Positions 33,816-41,178 of a stretch of 41,178 bases of DNA are shown here, in pieces. The notes under the pieces were generated by a model, which was given only the letters and a program-made list of their open reading frames with translations, did no database searches and was not told where the DNA came from. The translations under genes were made by a program, and so were the position numbers. Each line of letters opens with the position of its first letter. Positions within the stretch are counted from its first letter, which is position 1. The stretch comes from Methanobacteriota archaeon (lineage in GTDB: Archaea; Thermoplasmatota; Poseidoniia; Poseidoniales; Poseidoniaceae), in assembly GCA_002698145.1 (NCBI GenBank), contig NZVG01000052.1, forward strand, positions 39,115 to 80,292, in the 5' to 3' direction.

Positions 33816-35150
33816 TCAATCCAAATCGGGTGCTGGAGGGACACCAGAACCATCATCTTCGGGTTCAGTTCCTACCTCACTTTCAATTTCATCAACGAGT
33901 TCACCAAATTCAACTTGCTTTGGAGTGCTCTCATCGATGAGAATTTGGTCCGCACCGATCTCTCCGCTTTCAGCTCGTCGAAGTTGTTCTTCCAAATCTC
34001 GCTTGATTCGTTCCCTCTCTTCCATGGTAGGAACGCTGAAGGAACAGACGAGTTGTATCTCCTCACCGAAGGTCAATTCCCCAGTGTATTCCATCAGATC
34101 ACCGTACGCATTGGCGATAACTTGGAATTTTGTCGGATCTTTGGAACGACGCTTCTTGTGCTTCTTGTAATAATGGACAAACACTTGGTAAGTCCCTGCA
34201 GGAGCTTCACCTTCTGGCCAAACCACGTTCTCAACTGGTTTTCGTGAGTCTGGTCGGACGTTCGCGTCAACATCCAGTTCACCGTTACAAGCCGATTTCC
34301 GATTCCCTCCGTGAATTCGCTCACCCGATGGGCAGACGACGTGGAGATCGAGATCGTTGTAATTGTTCCACATCAGCGAAACTTGAACATCGGATGAGCG
34401 AGCACCTTCTCGCTCAAGACGGGCTCGAAGTTCCTCAAGCGCACGGGAGGCAGCCTCTCGACGTTGGAGGGCTTCCTTTTCTTGCGCTGCACGAATTTGT
34501 TTCAAACGTTCTTCTTCTGCTGCTGCAAGTTCAGCTTGTCTCGCTGCTTCCTCTGCATCACGCTCTGCTTGTGCGGCAGCATCTCTTTCAGCGTTCGCTC
34601 GTGCCTCTTCAGCAGCACGTTCTGCCTCGATACGATCCTTCTCAGCTTGTTCCTCTTGTTCTTTCTTGAGGCGTTCTTGCTGTTCAGCAAGGGCTGCTTC
34701 TTCCTCTTCGAGGCGTCGACGCTCTTCTTCCTCTTCTCGACGAGCCCATTCCTCGTCACGGCGACGACGACGTTCGAGCATTTCCTCCTCCGTCTCCTCG
34801 CTTTCTTCTTCGTCAGGCGCAGGCGGTTCCGGCTCAACAACGGGCTCAACAACGGGCTCAACAACGGGCTCAACAACGGGCTCAATCGTTGGTTGTTCTT
34901 GTTGAATCAATGAGATGCTTCCACCGGACAAGTTTCGGCGTCGACGCTCAGACTCGATCAACATGAGTTTGCGTTCAAATTCTGAGCGAGCACTGGAAAA
35001 ACTTGAACCTTGAACAGGCGTTCTTAATCCATCGGCAATCATGCCTTGCCGCACCTCAAGAGCGGCATCTCGGCGAATAAGAACCAACCAAACACCGAGA
35101 AGAAAGCCTCCTCCTAGGATGGCCAAAACAAGAATGGAGCCCGTTTCCAT
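33816..35150 (-). CDS. Membrane-anchored coiled-coil protein with YfaP/DUF2135-like domain
   Basis: About 444 residues from the ATG at 35150. An N-terminal membrane helix (about 3-24, GSILVLAILGGGFLLGVWLVLI) is followed by a polar segment, a Pro-Val-Val-Glu repeat (about 90-106), and an acidic stretch. A long Glu/Arg/Ala-rich coiled coil spans roughly 120-265. The C-terminal domain (about 267-380) has the pattern of DUF2135/YfaP: VSLMWNNYNDLDLHVVCPSG, then NGELDVDAN, a 'PVENVVWPEGEAPAGTYQVFVH' strand pair, and a later FTGEEI-like strand. An acidic tail ends the protein. The layout (anchor, long helix, β-domain) resembles TolA-type spanning proteins, but the function is unknown. An ATAAAA box about 25 bases upstream suggests a leaderless mRNA. 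Confidence 0.75.
   Translation of the reverse strand: METGSILVLAILGGGFLLGVWLVLIRRDAALEVRQGMIADGLRTPVQGSSFSSARSEFERKLMLIESERRRRNLSGGSISLIQQEQPTIEPVVEPVVEPVVEPVVEPEPPAPDEEESEETEEEMLERRRRRDEEWARREEEEERRRLEEEEAALAEQQERLKKEQEEQAEKDRIEAERAAEEARANAERDAAAQAERDAEEAARQAELAAAEEERLKQIRAAQEKEALQRREAASRALEELRARLEREGARSSDVQVSLMWNNYNDLDLHVVCPSGERIHGGNRKSACNGELDVDANVRPDSRKPVENVVWPEGEAPAGTYQVFVHYYKKHKKRRSKDPTKFQVIANAYGDLMEYTGELTFGEEIQLVCSFSVPTMEERERIKRDLEEQLRRAESGEIGADQILIDESTPKQVEFGELVDEIESEVGTEPEDDGSGVPPAPDLD
34831..34886 (-). repeat. 12-base tandem repeat coding for Pro-Val-Val-Glu units
   Basis: Four perfect copies of GGCTCAACAACG plus a partial fifth, in frame within the coiled-coil protein gene. Perfect identity between copies points to recent expansion and likely strain-to-strain length variation. 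It forms the linker between the anchor region and the coiled coil. Confidence 0.9.
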
Positions 35151-35172
35151 GATTCTCGGAAAGCACACTGTG

Positions 35173-35178
35173 TCTTTT
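35173..35178 (-). promoter_or_regulatory. Putative TATA box of the coiled-coil protein gene
   Basis: ATAAAA on the minus strand, centred about 25 bases before the ATG at 35150, the spacing expected for a leaderless archaeal transcript. It lies in the 98-base divergent gap shared with the ADH synthase gene, for which I see no clear box. Confidence 0.45.
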
Positions 35179-35248
35179 ATCATTTGCTTAGTTGATTTGA
35201 GGTTGCGTCTATGCAAAGCATTGAATGTGTCAAGCATCTCGTCACGCC

Positions 35249-36043
35249 ATGAACAAGTCCGAACGGCTTGAACATCTCCTTCCAAACGGGAGAGGCGTAT
35301 GGATTCCGATTGACCACGGAATGTCGGACTATCCAACCCAAGGTTTGGAGGACACGGAAGAATTGATTCGACAGTTGGTATCTGCTGGGGTTAATGCCAT
35401 TGTTGCCCAGAAAGGGGTTGTGAGTCACTACAACCACCTTTGCAAGGACAGCAGCACGAGCATGGTGATTCACTTTTCTGCGTCGACCCGTCACGGTGGA
35501 CGTGACGCCAGTCGGAAGGTGTCCGTAGGACAAGCTTCAGAGGTTGAAGCAAGAGGCGGTCTCGCTGCATCTGCCCAGGTTAACATTGGCTCTGAAGGTG
35601 AGGCAGAGATGCTGGAAGCGATGGGCGACCTGACCACGCAGTGCCACCAACTTGGATTGCCTGTTCTTGGGATGATTTACGCACGTGGGCCCAATCTTAA
35701 CATCGTTGAAGGGGACCCAACACGGGGTGTCGCTCATGCGGCTCGAGTGGCTTTTGAGATTGGCTGCGATGTCGGGAAAACAACGTGGACCGGTGACGAA
35801 GAATCCTTCTCTCAAGTGACCTCCGCTGCTCCTATTCCTTTGCTCGTTGCTGGGGGAGCGAAAACCAATACCCATGAAATGCTGTCAATGGTCGAGAAGG
35901 CCATGAAAAACGGAGCTGCTGGTGTCTGCATGGGGCGCCAAGTTTTTGCCCATGAGTCCCCTAAATCCGTTGCAAAGGCATTGATGATGATCGTTCATGA
36001 TGGTGCATCTGCGGAAGATGCGATGAAAGCCGTCAACCTATGA
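35249..36043 (+). CDS. aroA': 2-amino-3,7-dideoxy-D-threo-hept-6-ulosonate (ADH) synthase
   Basis: First enzyme of the archaeal shikimate route, a class I aldolase-like transaldolase. It joins L-aspartate semialdehyde with a deoxyketohexose phosphate. 264 residues from the ATG at 35249; a start at 35225 is possible but less likely. Family elements: PIDHGMSDYPTQGLED near the N-terminus, the catalytic Tyr in GMIYARGPN, the Schiff-base Lys in DVGKTTWTGDEESF, and the phosphate-binding VAGGAKTN and GAAGVCMGRQVF loops. The related archaeal fructose-bisphosphate aldolase shares this fold. The next gene being DHQ synthase II makes ADH synthase the better call. It is the first gene of the five-gene aromatic/aspartate block. 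Confidence 0.92.
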   Translation: MNKSERLEHLLPNGRGVWIPIDHGMSDYPTQGLEDTEELIRQLVSAGVNAIVAQKGVVSHYNHLCKDSSTSMVIHFSASTRHGGRDASRKVSVGQASEVEARGGLAASAQVNIGSEGEAEMLEAMGDLTTQCHQLGLPVLGMIYARGPNLNIVEGDPTRGVAHAARVAFEIGCDVGKTTWTGDEESFSQVTSAAPIPLLVAGGAKTNTHEMLSMVEKAMKNGAAGVCMGRQVFAHESPKSVAKALMMIVHDGASAEDAMKAVNL

Positions 36044-36052
36044 GGGATGAAC

Positions 36053-37051
36053 ATGGAAATATGGCTCGATGCACTCGATAAAACGGGTCATTTCGCTGTT
36101 GATGCCACGTTTTCAACAAAAGATGATTCTGATATTCGCTTGACAGATGGTCTTCTGTACAGGGATGGAGTGATGATTGGTGGACATGTTCACATCGATT
36201 CTGAAGAGGCCCAGACAAAGGCCCGCAGTCTAGCAGGAAGCGTCGAATGGATTCTACTTACCTTCGAGAATTGGTCGATGATTCCTATTGAGAACATTGT
36301 CGCCGCAGCAGAATCAACACCGACAAAGGTGGCTGCTCAAATCACGCAGCCTATCGAAGCACAAGGGGCTGGCTTCGCATTGGACATAGGTGTTGATGCT
36401 TTGTTGTGTTCCGAAGAATGCGTCGAAGCCGCCCAAGTTGTTAAGTCTCTACGGCTCGAGAATACAGTTGCGACAACTCCTGAGAGAACTGCCCACTCAA
36501 CACCGGCCAAGCTTACAACCATGACGGTTACCGATGTTCAGGAAGGTCATTCTGGAGATCGTGTGTGCATCGATCTTCTGTCCATGTTGAACGAGGGAGA
36601 GGGTGTTTTGGTTGGCTCAACCTCTCGCTCATTTGCCCTTATTCACGGCGAAACTATTCAATCGAAGTACGTCCCAACAAGACCCTTTCGAATCAACGCT
36701 GGGAGTGTTGAGGCATACACCTACCTTGCCGACGGCTCCACAAAATACCTCTGTGAGATACATTCCGGTGACGAGATATGCATCATTGGGCAAAGCGGAG
36801 AATCGAGAACCGCAACCGTAGGTAGAATGAAAATAGAGACAAGACCACTCATTCTATTGAGGTTTCAAGATGAAAATACTAATGAAGGTCATGTATTCAT
36901 TCAACAAGCGGAGACGGTTCGCTTGGTTCTAGAGAACGGTGGAGTCTGTTCGGTTACTGATATCTCCGTTGGAGATCGCATTCTCGGATGCTCATTTTTC
37001 TCTACTCGTCATGTGGGACAGAGTATCTCTGCACCGTCAAAGGAGCGTTGA
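36053..37051 (+). CDS. aroB': 3-dehydroquinate synthase II
   Basis: NAD-dependent enzyme that oxidatively deaminates and cyclises ADH to 3-dehydroquinate, replacing canonical AroB in archaea. About 332 residues. The C-terminal half carries the family signatures: RPFRINAGSVEAYTYLADGSTKY-like block near residues 205-230 (start at Arg-Pro-Phe-Arg), TATVGRMKIETRPLILL, and FIQQAETVRLV. The ATG at 36053 is preferred over that at 36047 because GAGGG has a six-base spacer to it. It lies nine bases after the ADH synthase stop. The N-terminal half is more divergent. Confidence 0.92.
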   Translation: MEIWLDALDKTGHFAVDATFSTKDDSDIRLTDGLLYRDGVMIGGHVHIDSEEAQTKARSLAGSVEWILLTFENWSMIPIENIVAAAESTPTKVAAQITQPIEAQGAGFALDIGVDALLCSEECVEAAQVVKSLRLENTVATTPERTAHSTPAKLTTMTVTDVQEGHSGDRVCIDLLSMLNEGEGVLVGSTSRSFALIHGETIQSKYVPTRPFRINAGSVEAYTYLADGSTKYLCEIHSGDEICIIGQSGESRTATVGRMKIETRPLILLRFQDENTNEGHVFIQQAETVRLVLENGGVCSVTDISVGDRILGCSFFSTRHVGQSISAPSKER

Positions 37052-37054
37052 TGC

Positions 37055-37945
37055 ATGGCAGTCTTGGGCAAAGGTGCTGCGCATGGTGCATGCAGTCTTC
37101 TCCACGCAGCAGGCACCGGTTACGGTGCAAGCATGGCACTGGATCTCCCGATTCTCGTCCGTATTTTGGACAAGAAGAGCAAGCGTGAACTGCATGATGA
37201 GGATGGTTTGTTACCCCATGTCGCTGATGCTTGGAAAAATGCAGGTCATGAATTCCCAATCGATAAGGCGGACATGCATTGGGCAGTTCAATCAAGGATT
37301 CCTGTTCGAGAGGGATTGAAATCATCCTCGGCTCTTTGTGTCGCAGCCGTGCGTGCTCTTTGTGATTCCACAGGAACCGATCTTGAATTGCATGAAATCG
37401 TAGCGATCGCTGTTGACGCTCAAGTCAGGGCTGAGATTACCCTAACTGGCAGCATCGATGATACATGGGCTTGCGCAACAGGTGGATGGAAATTAATCAA
37501 TGCCAACGAGCCGGATGTTGCTCAAGGTGTTCTTCTCGAGGGGGATGGACCTGCGAGAGAGGATTGGAAGGTGCTTGTCGTTTCTCGTGGCCCTCGAGAG
37601 GCAAGACCAACGCTCGAGGATTTCCTCCCACATCAACAGCAATTTATTCAAGCACTCAATGCTGTCCAAGAAGGAAACGCATTGGTAGCATTGACACTCA
37701 ACGGTCGAGGAGTGGTTGGGGCAACAAAAGACCAACGAGCAAGAATTCTTGCAAACGACGCACTCGTCAACGGCGCTCGCGCAGCAGGTCCGACTGGGTC
37801 GGGTACTGCGATCGTCATCGTCATTCCAATCCAATTGGAAGGCGTGATCAAACGAATCAAATCGTGGTATGCAAACAAGCACCCTGAATTTGATGTCATT
37901 GAAACGAGTTTCATTAATCCAGAGAAAAAAGACGCTGAGGAGTAA
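37055..37945 (+). CDS. aroK': Archaeal shikimate kinase (GHMP superfamily)
   Basis: Phosphorylates shikimate. It belongs to the GHMP kinase fold and is unrelated to bacterial AroK. 296 residues. The N-terminal AHGACSLLHAAGTGYGAS fits the archaeal family. The ATP loop is IPVREGLKSSSALCVAAVRAL (from Ile near residue 83; GHMP motif PxxxGLxSSxA), and a C-terminal GPTGSGTAIVIV (GHMP motif 3) lies near 248-259. The ATG at 37055 has GGAG nine bases upstream and lies three bases after the dehydroquinate synthase stop, so it is probably translationally coupled. Confidence 0.93.
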   Translation: MAVLGKGAAHGACSLLHAAGTGYGASMALDLPILVRILDKKSKRELHDEDGLLPHVADAWKNAGHEFPIDKADMHWAVQSRIPVREGLKSSSALCVAAVRALCDSTGTDLELHEIVAIAVDAQVRAEITLTGSIDDTWACATGGWKLINANEPDVAQGVLLEGDGPAREDWKVLVVSRGPREARPTLEDFLPHQQQFIQALNAVQEGNALVALTLNGRGVVGATKDQRARILANDALVNGARAAGPTGSGTAIVIVIPIQLEGVIKRIKSWYANKHPEFDVIETSFINPEKKDAEE

Positions 37946-37989
37946 GGCTCAACTTCTTGAATGCGAGTTGTGTGGCTGAATTGAGCCCA

Positions 37990-39063
37990 ATGAAGATGCG
38001 CCTCGGGGAATCCCTGACAATGACCTTGTTTGGCGAAAGTCATGGACAGTTGGTTGGAGCCTTGTTGGAGGGCGTCCCTCCCGGACTCCAAATCGATGAG
38101 AAGCGTATTGCACAACGTATGATGACTCGACGACCTGGCGGTCATTTTGCAAGCAAGCGGAACGAAGATGATACGGTGGAGCTGCTTACAGGCGTCCACG
38201 AAGGTTTTGCCACAGGGCAGCCGATCTTACTGCAAATCCGGAACAAAGACTCCCGTTCGAGTGATTACAGTTTCATTCCCAACCATCCACGACCGGGTCA
38301 TCAAGATCTCCTCATGCAAATACGAAGTGGGGGGTTTGCTGATTTGCGAGGCGGGGGTTCCTCCTCTGCTCGATTAACCGCAGGTATTGTCGCAGCGGCT
38401 GCACTCGTCGAGCCACTGCTAGGTGACATCAAAATCGAGGCACATGTTGGTGCAATTGGACCTATTGAAGCAGCACCAATTGATACGTGTCCAGATGCAT
38501 GGGAAAACGAACTCTGCGAGCAACTTCGCTGTCGCGATCCAAATGTTGTCGAAGAAATGAAAGAACATGTTACAGCAATTCGAAAACAGAAGAATTCGAC
38601 TGGAAGTCGCGTTGATGTTCTCATCAGCAACCTCCCACAAGGAATTGGTGAACCTTGGTTTGACGGTCTTGAGCCTGCACTTGGACGCGCCTATCTTTCG
38701 ATTCCTGCTTGTCGAGGTGTGGCTTTTGGAAAAGGGTTTGAAGCGGTTGAGATGACGGGCCTCGAGCACAACAGCCCATGGGGAGGCTCCAAACAACAGC
38801 CACTGCAAGAAGGAGAGCGTCCTGATGGAAGCATTGCTGGTCTGTCGTCTGGTTCGGACCTCTATGCCAAGATTGCGTTGAAGCCGCCCTCGAGCATAGC
38901 TCACGAACAAACGACGTTGGATTTGGCTGATGGTCAAAAGAAACCTCTTGTTGTCAAAGGACGCCATGACCCTGTCCTCGGTCCAAGGGCTGTGAGCGTT
39001 GCTCGGGCAATGACGACGTTGGTCCTATGCGATCTCATTCTCAGGAAACGTGATGCGTTGTGA
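37990..39063 (+). CDS. aroC: Chorismate synthase
   Basis: FMN-dependent enzyme that converts EPSP to chorismate, the last common step of aromatic amino acid synthesis. About 357 residues. It has the conserved N-terminal LFGESHGQLVGALLEGVPPG, the RRPGGHFASKRNEDD loop, the HPRPGHQDLLMQIRSGGFADLRGGGSSSARLTAG block (read in parts from His near 96), and the C-terminal KPPSSIAHEQTTLD element. The start is uncertain: ATG at 37990, ATG at 37996, or TTG at 37957. None has a strong Shine-Dalgarno, and 37990 best fits the family N-terminus. Its TGA overlaps the GTG start of aspartate kinase by three bases. Confidence 0.95.
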   Translation: MKMRLGESLTMTLFGESHGQLVGALLEGVPPGLQIDEKRIAQRMMTRRPGGHFASKRNEDDTVELLTGVHEGFATGQPILLQIRNKDSRSSDYSFIPNHPRPGHQDLLMQIRSGGFADLRGGGSSSARLTAGIVAAAALVEPLLGDIKIEAHVGAIGPIEAAPIDTCPDAWENELCEQLRCRDPNVVEEMKEHVTAIRKQKNSTGSRVDVLISNLPQGIGEPWFDGLEPALGRAYLSIPACRGVAFGKGFEAVEMTGLEHNSPWGGSKQQPLQEGERPDGSIAGLSSGSDLYAKIALKPPSSIAHEQTTLDLADGQKKPLVVKGRHDPVLGPRAVSVARAMTTLVLCDLILRKRDAL

Positions 39064-40382
39064 CCAAGCGAATCATTCACAAGTTTGGGGGCTCATGCCT
39101 CCGAGAACCTGGAGACATCGAGAAAATTGCTGAAGTGATTCAAGGAAATCACCAAGCGATTCTTGTTGTTTCTGCACTGTGGGGTACGACCGATCGATTG
39201 TATCGTGCTGCGAAGGATCCACGATATGCAAGTAGATTGGTTCAGGACTTGTCAAAGCAACATCTACGCTTCGCTCCAGGTCTTGATTCATCAAAGAACG
39301 CCCATTTGTTTTCCATGGTTCTGCACACGCTCAAAGACGCTCTGCGTTTGTTGGCCCAAGACCCGAATGACCAATCTGCATTGAACAACCTTCTCGCATC
39401 GGGAGAGCGCTTGAGTGCATTGGTCGTTGCACATCGATTGCAAGAATATGGTTTTGATGCATACCCGCTTGGCGCTGAAGACATCGGAATCACTCTCGAT
39501 GGAAATTACCAGGCCAATCACGTCGATTTGCAAGCATCAAGCACGAAACTCGACCGAGAGACACTTCACGGCACGCCGGTTATCACGGGTTGGTTTGGTG
39601 AAGGACAGAACAAGGACATAGCAATCCTCAGCCGAGGTGGCTCGGATCATTCTGCGACTGCAATTGCAAATCTCATTGAAGCCGATCGGGTCATCCTCTG
39701 GAAAGATGTACCCGGAATATTCAGATTAAACCCTCGTTGGGGTATCCGCTCGGAAACAATCCCGTATCTCGATTATTTGGAAGCAATTGAATTATCCCTG
39801 ATGGATACACCTGTCCTGCACCCCTCTACAATCGAACCACTCATTGAACCAAACATCCAGTTGGAGGTTCGGCATCTCCACCACTCAGGTGCTGAACAGA
39901 AAACCATCGTTGGACCAAGACTCCCTGAAGACCAACTGAAAGCAGTCGGCTGCCTTCCAAATGTCATCAGTCTTGGCTTCTCCCACCATCACGTGGATTC
40001 ACATCAACGCCAGCTTGTGAAGATTCTTGGTGAGTTAGCCCAAAATGAGGTCCATTGGTGGGGTTTGGAATCCAGACTAGGCGATTCTCGACTCATCGTC
40101 TCACAGCATGACATGCATCGTGCGGCTTCGATTTTCGATCGATTTGACATCGAAGCCGATCATCATTATCACCTCGGTTTATTGTCACTCATCGGATGTC
40201 GAGAAAGCGACATGGCTGAAATCAATTCATTGTTTGATTCAACCGAATATGAACTTACTTGGCTCAATCAGACAAGCTCAGCAGCACGAGTGGCAATCGA
40301 CGGAGAAGATTTGAGCGAGGCTCTCCAGATGTTGCACAGCTTCATTCAACAAAGAATTCAAGCTAAGATTCAGCAGATTTGA
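39060..40382 (+). CDS. Aspartate kinase
   Basis: Phosphorylates L-aspartate, the first step to aspartate semialdehyde, which also feeds ADH synthase at the start of this gene block. 440 residues from a GTG that overlaps the chorismate synthase stop (GTGA). Motifs: HKFGGSCL at residues 7-14, ASGERLSALVV near 116, and GGSDHSATAIANLIEADRVILWKDV near 198-222 (from Gly), followed by 'PGIFRLNPR'. The C-terminal 130 residues have the αβ pattern of ACT regulatory domains, so feedback control by an end-product amino acid is likely. The WKDV variant is like that of monofunctional plant-type aspartokinases. The stop lies one base from the convergent membrane-protein gene. Confidence 0.9.
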   Translation: MTKRIIHKFGGSCLREPGDIEKIAEVIQGNHQAILVVSALWGTTDRLYRAAKDPRYASRLVQDLSKQHLRFAPGLDSSKNAHLFSMVLHTLKDALRLLAQDPNDQSALNNLLASGERLSALVVAHRLQEYGFDAYPLGAEDIGITLDGNYQANHVDLQASSTKLDRETLHGTPVITGWFGEGQNKDIAILSRGGSDHSATAIANLIEADRVILWKDVPGIFRLNPRWGIRSETIPYLDYLEAIELSLMDTPVLHPSTIEPLIEPNIQLEVRHLHHSGAEQKTIVGPRLPEDQLKAVGCLPNVISLGFSHHHVDSHQRQLVKILGELAQNEVHWWGLESRLGDSRLIVSQHDMHRAASIFDRFDIEADHHYHLGLLSLIGCRESDMAEINSLFDSTEYELTWLNQTSSAARVAIDGEDLSEALQMLHSFIQQRIQAKIQQI

Positions 40383-40383
40383 T

Positions 40384-41178
40384 TCACTCATCGTTGCCTT
40401 CTCGGCGCTTCTGAATGTATGTTGGAAGGTCAAGAGCAAACAATCCCCCAACAACCAGGAAGACAAACAGCGTTCCAAGCGCTACACCGTAGACGGATCC
40501 AAGTTCGACTGATTCACTCAAACGGGTTGCAGTATCTTCTGACAAAATCCCCACCACCCATGGTAGGATGGTGTTTGCAGAGAGAACCAGGGTTGCAAGA
40601 ACGGTTGCGACGATTGGATTGATAATAAGCGAGCGATGGTATTTGCCAACAATTTTCTTTGGGTTCATGACATAGACTTCGTTTGTTCGAATGCTTGTGT
40701 CCAGCATTGAGTAACGAAGGACTCCGTTTGATAGTTCGAAGTACATGATAAGGAGAACGGAGTAAATGACGACCAATGAGGCAAGAATCGTTGGGCTATC
40801 TGCCAGCCCGAAGAGATTGTTCACACTTGTCTTCGATGAAGCAAAGCGCATGATAGCCAGAATAAACAACACATACGATCCGAGCATATATCGCGCATCT
40901 CGCTGGTAAGCGCCCCAGAAACCAAGACCTGTCGCACCCACAATAATTCCAATCTGGAACAACAGTGCGAGGTCTGCGCTTCCAAGAAGCATGAACCAAA
41001 TGGTTCCCTCTGGAGGCGATATGATGTAGGTAAGAAGGGCAAGTCCAACGAGGATTACGTAGACGCCAAGTTGCATGTTTTGCACAAACTTGTCCGGAGG
41101 TAGGAATTTCATTTTCGGAACAATAGGTCCTCCAATAAGGCTCTCAATGAAGGAAGGCATTTCCAATTCAGGAATTGC
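40384..41178 (-). CDS. Multi-pass membrane protein, 5' end possibly beyond window
   Basis: Unrecognised protein of about 260 residues if it starts at the TTG (41166) or ATG (41160). The frame stays open to the right edge (..AIPELEMPSF), so the true start may lie outside. Six or so hydrophobic helices are visible at roughly 32-50, 55-78, 90-110, 124-145, 183-205 and 225-245. The loop between helices four and five is polar (RYSMLDTSIRTNEVYVMNPKK, from Arg near 150). The C-terminus is basic then acidic. I cannot assign a family. It converges on aspartate kinase with a one-base gap. Confidence 0.75.
   Translation of the reverse strand, partial: AIPELEMPSFIESLIGGPIVPKMKFLPPDKFVQNMQLGVYVILVGLALLTYIISPPEGTIWFMLLGSADLALLFQIGIIVGATGLGFWGAYQRDARYMLGSYVLFILAIMRFASSKTSVNNLFGLADSPTILASLVVIYSVLLIMYFELSNGVLRYSMLDTSIRTNEVYVMNPKKIVGKYHRSLIINPIVATVLATLVLSANTILPWVVGILSEDTATRLSESVELGSVYGVALGTLFVFLVVGGLFALDLPTYIQKRREGNDE

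Noticed and set aside
34831-34886. CRISPR-like array
   Set aside because: The units are contiguous 12-base repeats with no spacers and lie in frame inside a gene.
34464-34913. Long frame on the plus strand opposite the coiled-coil gene
   Set aside because: It is an artefact of the Glu/Arg-rich repeat codons, reading as Leu/Phe/Ser-rich low complexity.

Overview
The window looks like archaeal chromosome, most likely a marine euryarchaeon of the Thermoplasmatota / Marine Group II (Poseidoniia) type. The archaeal signs are a complete A/V-type ATPase operon in the order H-I-K-E-C-F-A-B-D, RNA polymerase subunit K, a PurP-type IMP-pathway ligase, and the archaeal early shikimate route (ADH synthase, type II dehydroquinate synthase, GHMP-type shikimate kinase). 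Heme O and heme A synthases imply a heme-copper oxidase and aerobic respiration. Long secreted proteins rich in Asn-x-Ser/Thr sequons are also present. The lineage is an inference from gene content; no rRNA is present to confirm it.

Layout, left to right. 1-4479 (minus): smc followed by scpA, which is cut by the window edge, with a small membrane protein carrying a C-terminal Cys4 motif upstream of smc. 5445-7049 (plus): L-aspartate oxidase. 7030-10415 (minus): a large protein with a site-2-protease-like membrane domain that appears catalytically dead, coupled to a ketopantoate reductase. 10494-18945 (minus): the nine-gene ATPase operon. 19023-23143 (minus): a UbiE-like methyltransferase, three consecutive KaiC/RecA-like proteins of which only one has an intact P-loop, and a membrane-anchored lamin-tail-domain protein. 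23281-26220 (plus): a very large secreted, membrane-anchored protein divergent from that cluster. 26279-26366: tRNA-Ser(GCU). 26368-28429 (minus): ctaA-ctaB, divergent from a secreted thioredoxin-fold protein. 29532-29789: rpoK. 29828-31495: a small accessory patch with an SMR transporter and two unrecognised membrane proteins. 31496-33813: tryptophan 2,3-dioxygenase divergent from purP. 33816-35150 (minus): a membrane-anchored coiled-coil protein with a YfaP/DUF2135-like domain. 35249-40382 (plus): ADH synthase, DHQ synthase II, shikimate kinase, chorismate synthase and aspartate kinase. 40384 onward: a multi-pass membrane protein reaching the window edge.

How the genes work together. The shikimate block is a coherent pathway unit: aspartate kinase opens the route to aspartate semialdehyde, a substrate of ADH synthase, and chorismate synthase closes the route. 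At the opposite end of aromatic metabolism, tryptophan 2,3-dioxygenase degrades tryptophan. The ATPase, ctaA and ctaB form the respiratory energy set. smc and scpA form the chromosome condensation pair.

Signals. Operon-internal genes usually carry a clear Shine-Dalgarno (GAGGTG / GGAGG), often overlapping the upstream stop codon. Several first genes have an AT-rich box about 25 nt upstream of the start codon, consistent with leaderless mRNAs. Convergent gene pairs are packed with 1-2 nt gaps or small overlaps. The most unusual items are the KaiC-like trio with its lamin-tail partner, the degenerate site-2 protease, the symmetric divergent promoter at ctaA/thioredoxin, and a gene at 30268-30885 that may start at ATT. 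I saw no CRISPR array, insertion sequence, rRNA or clear prophage.
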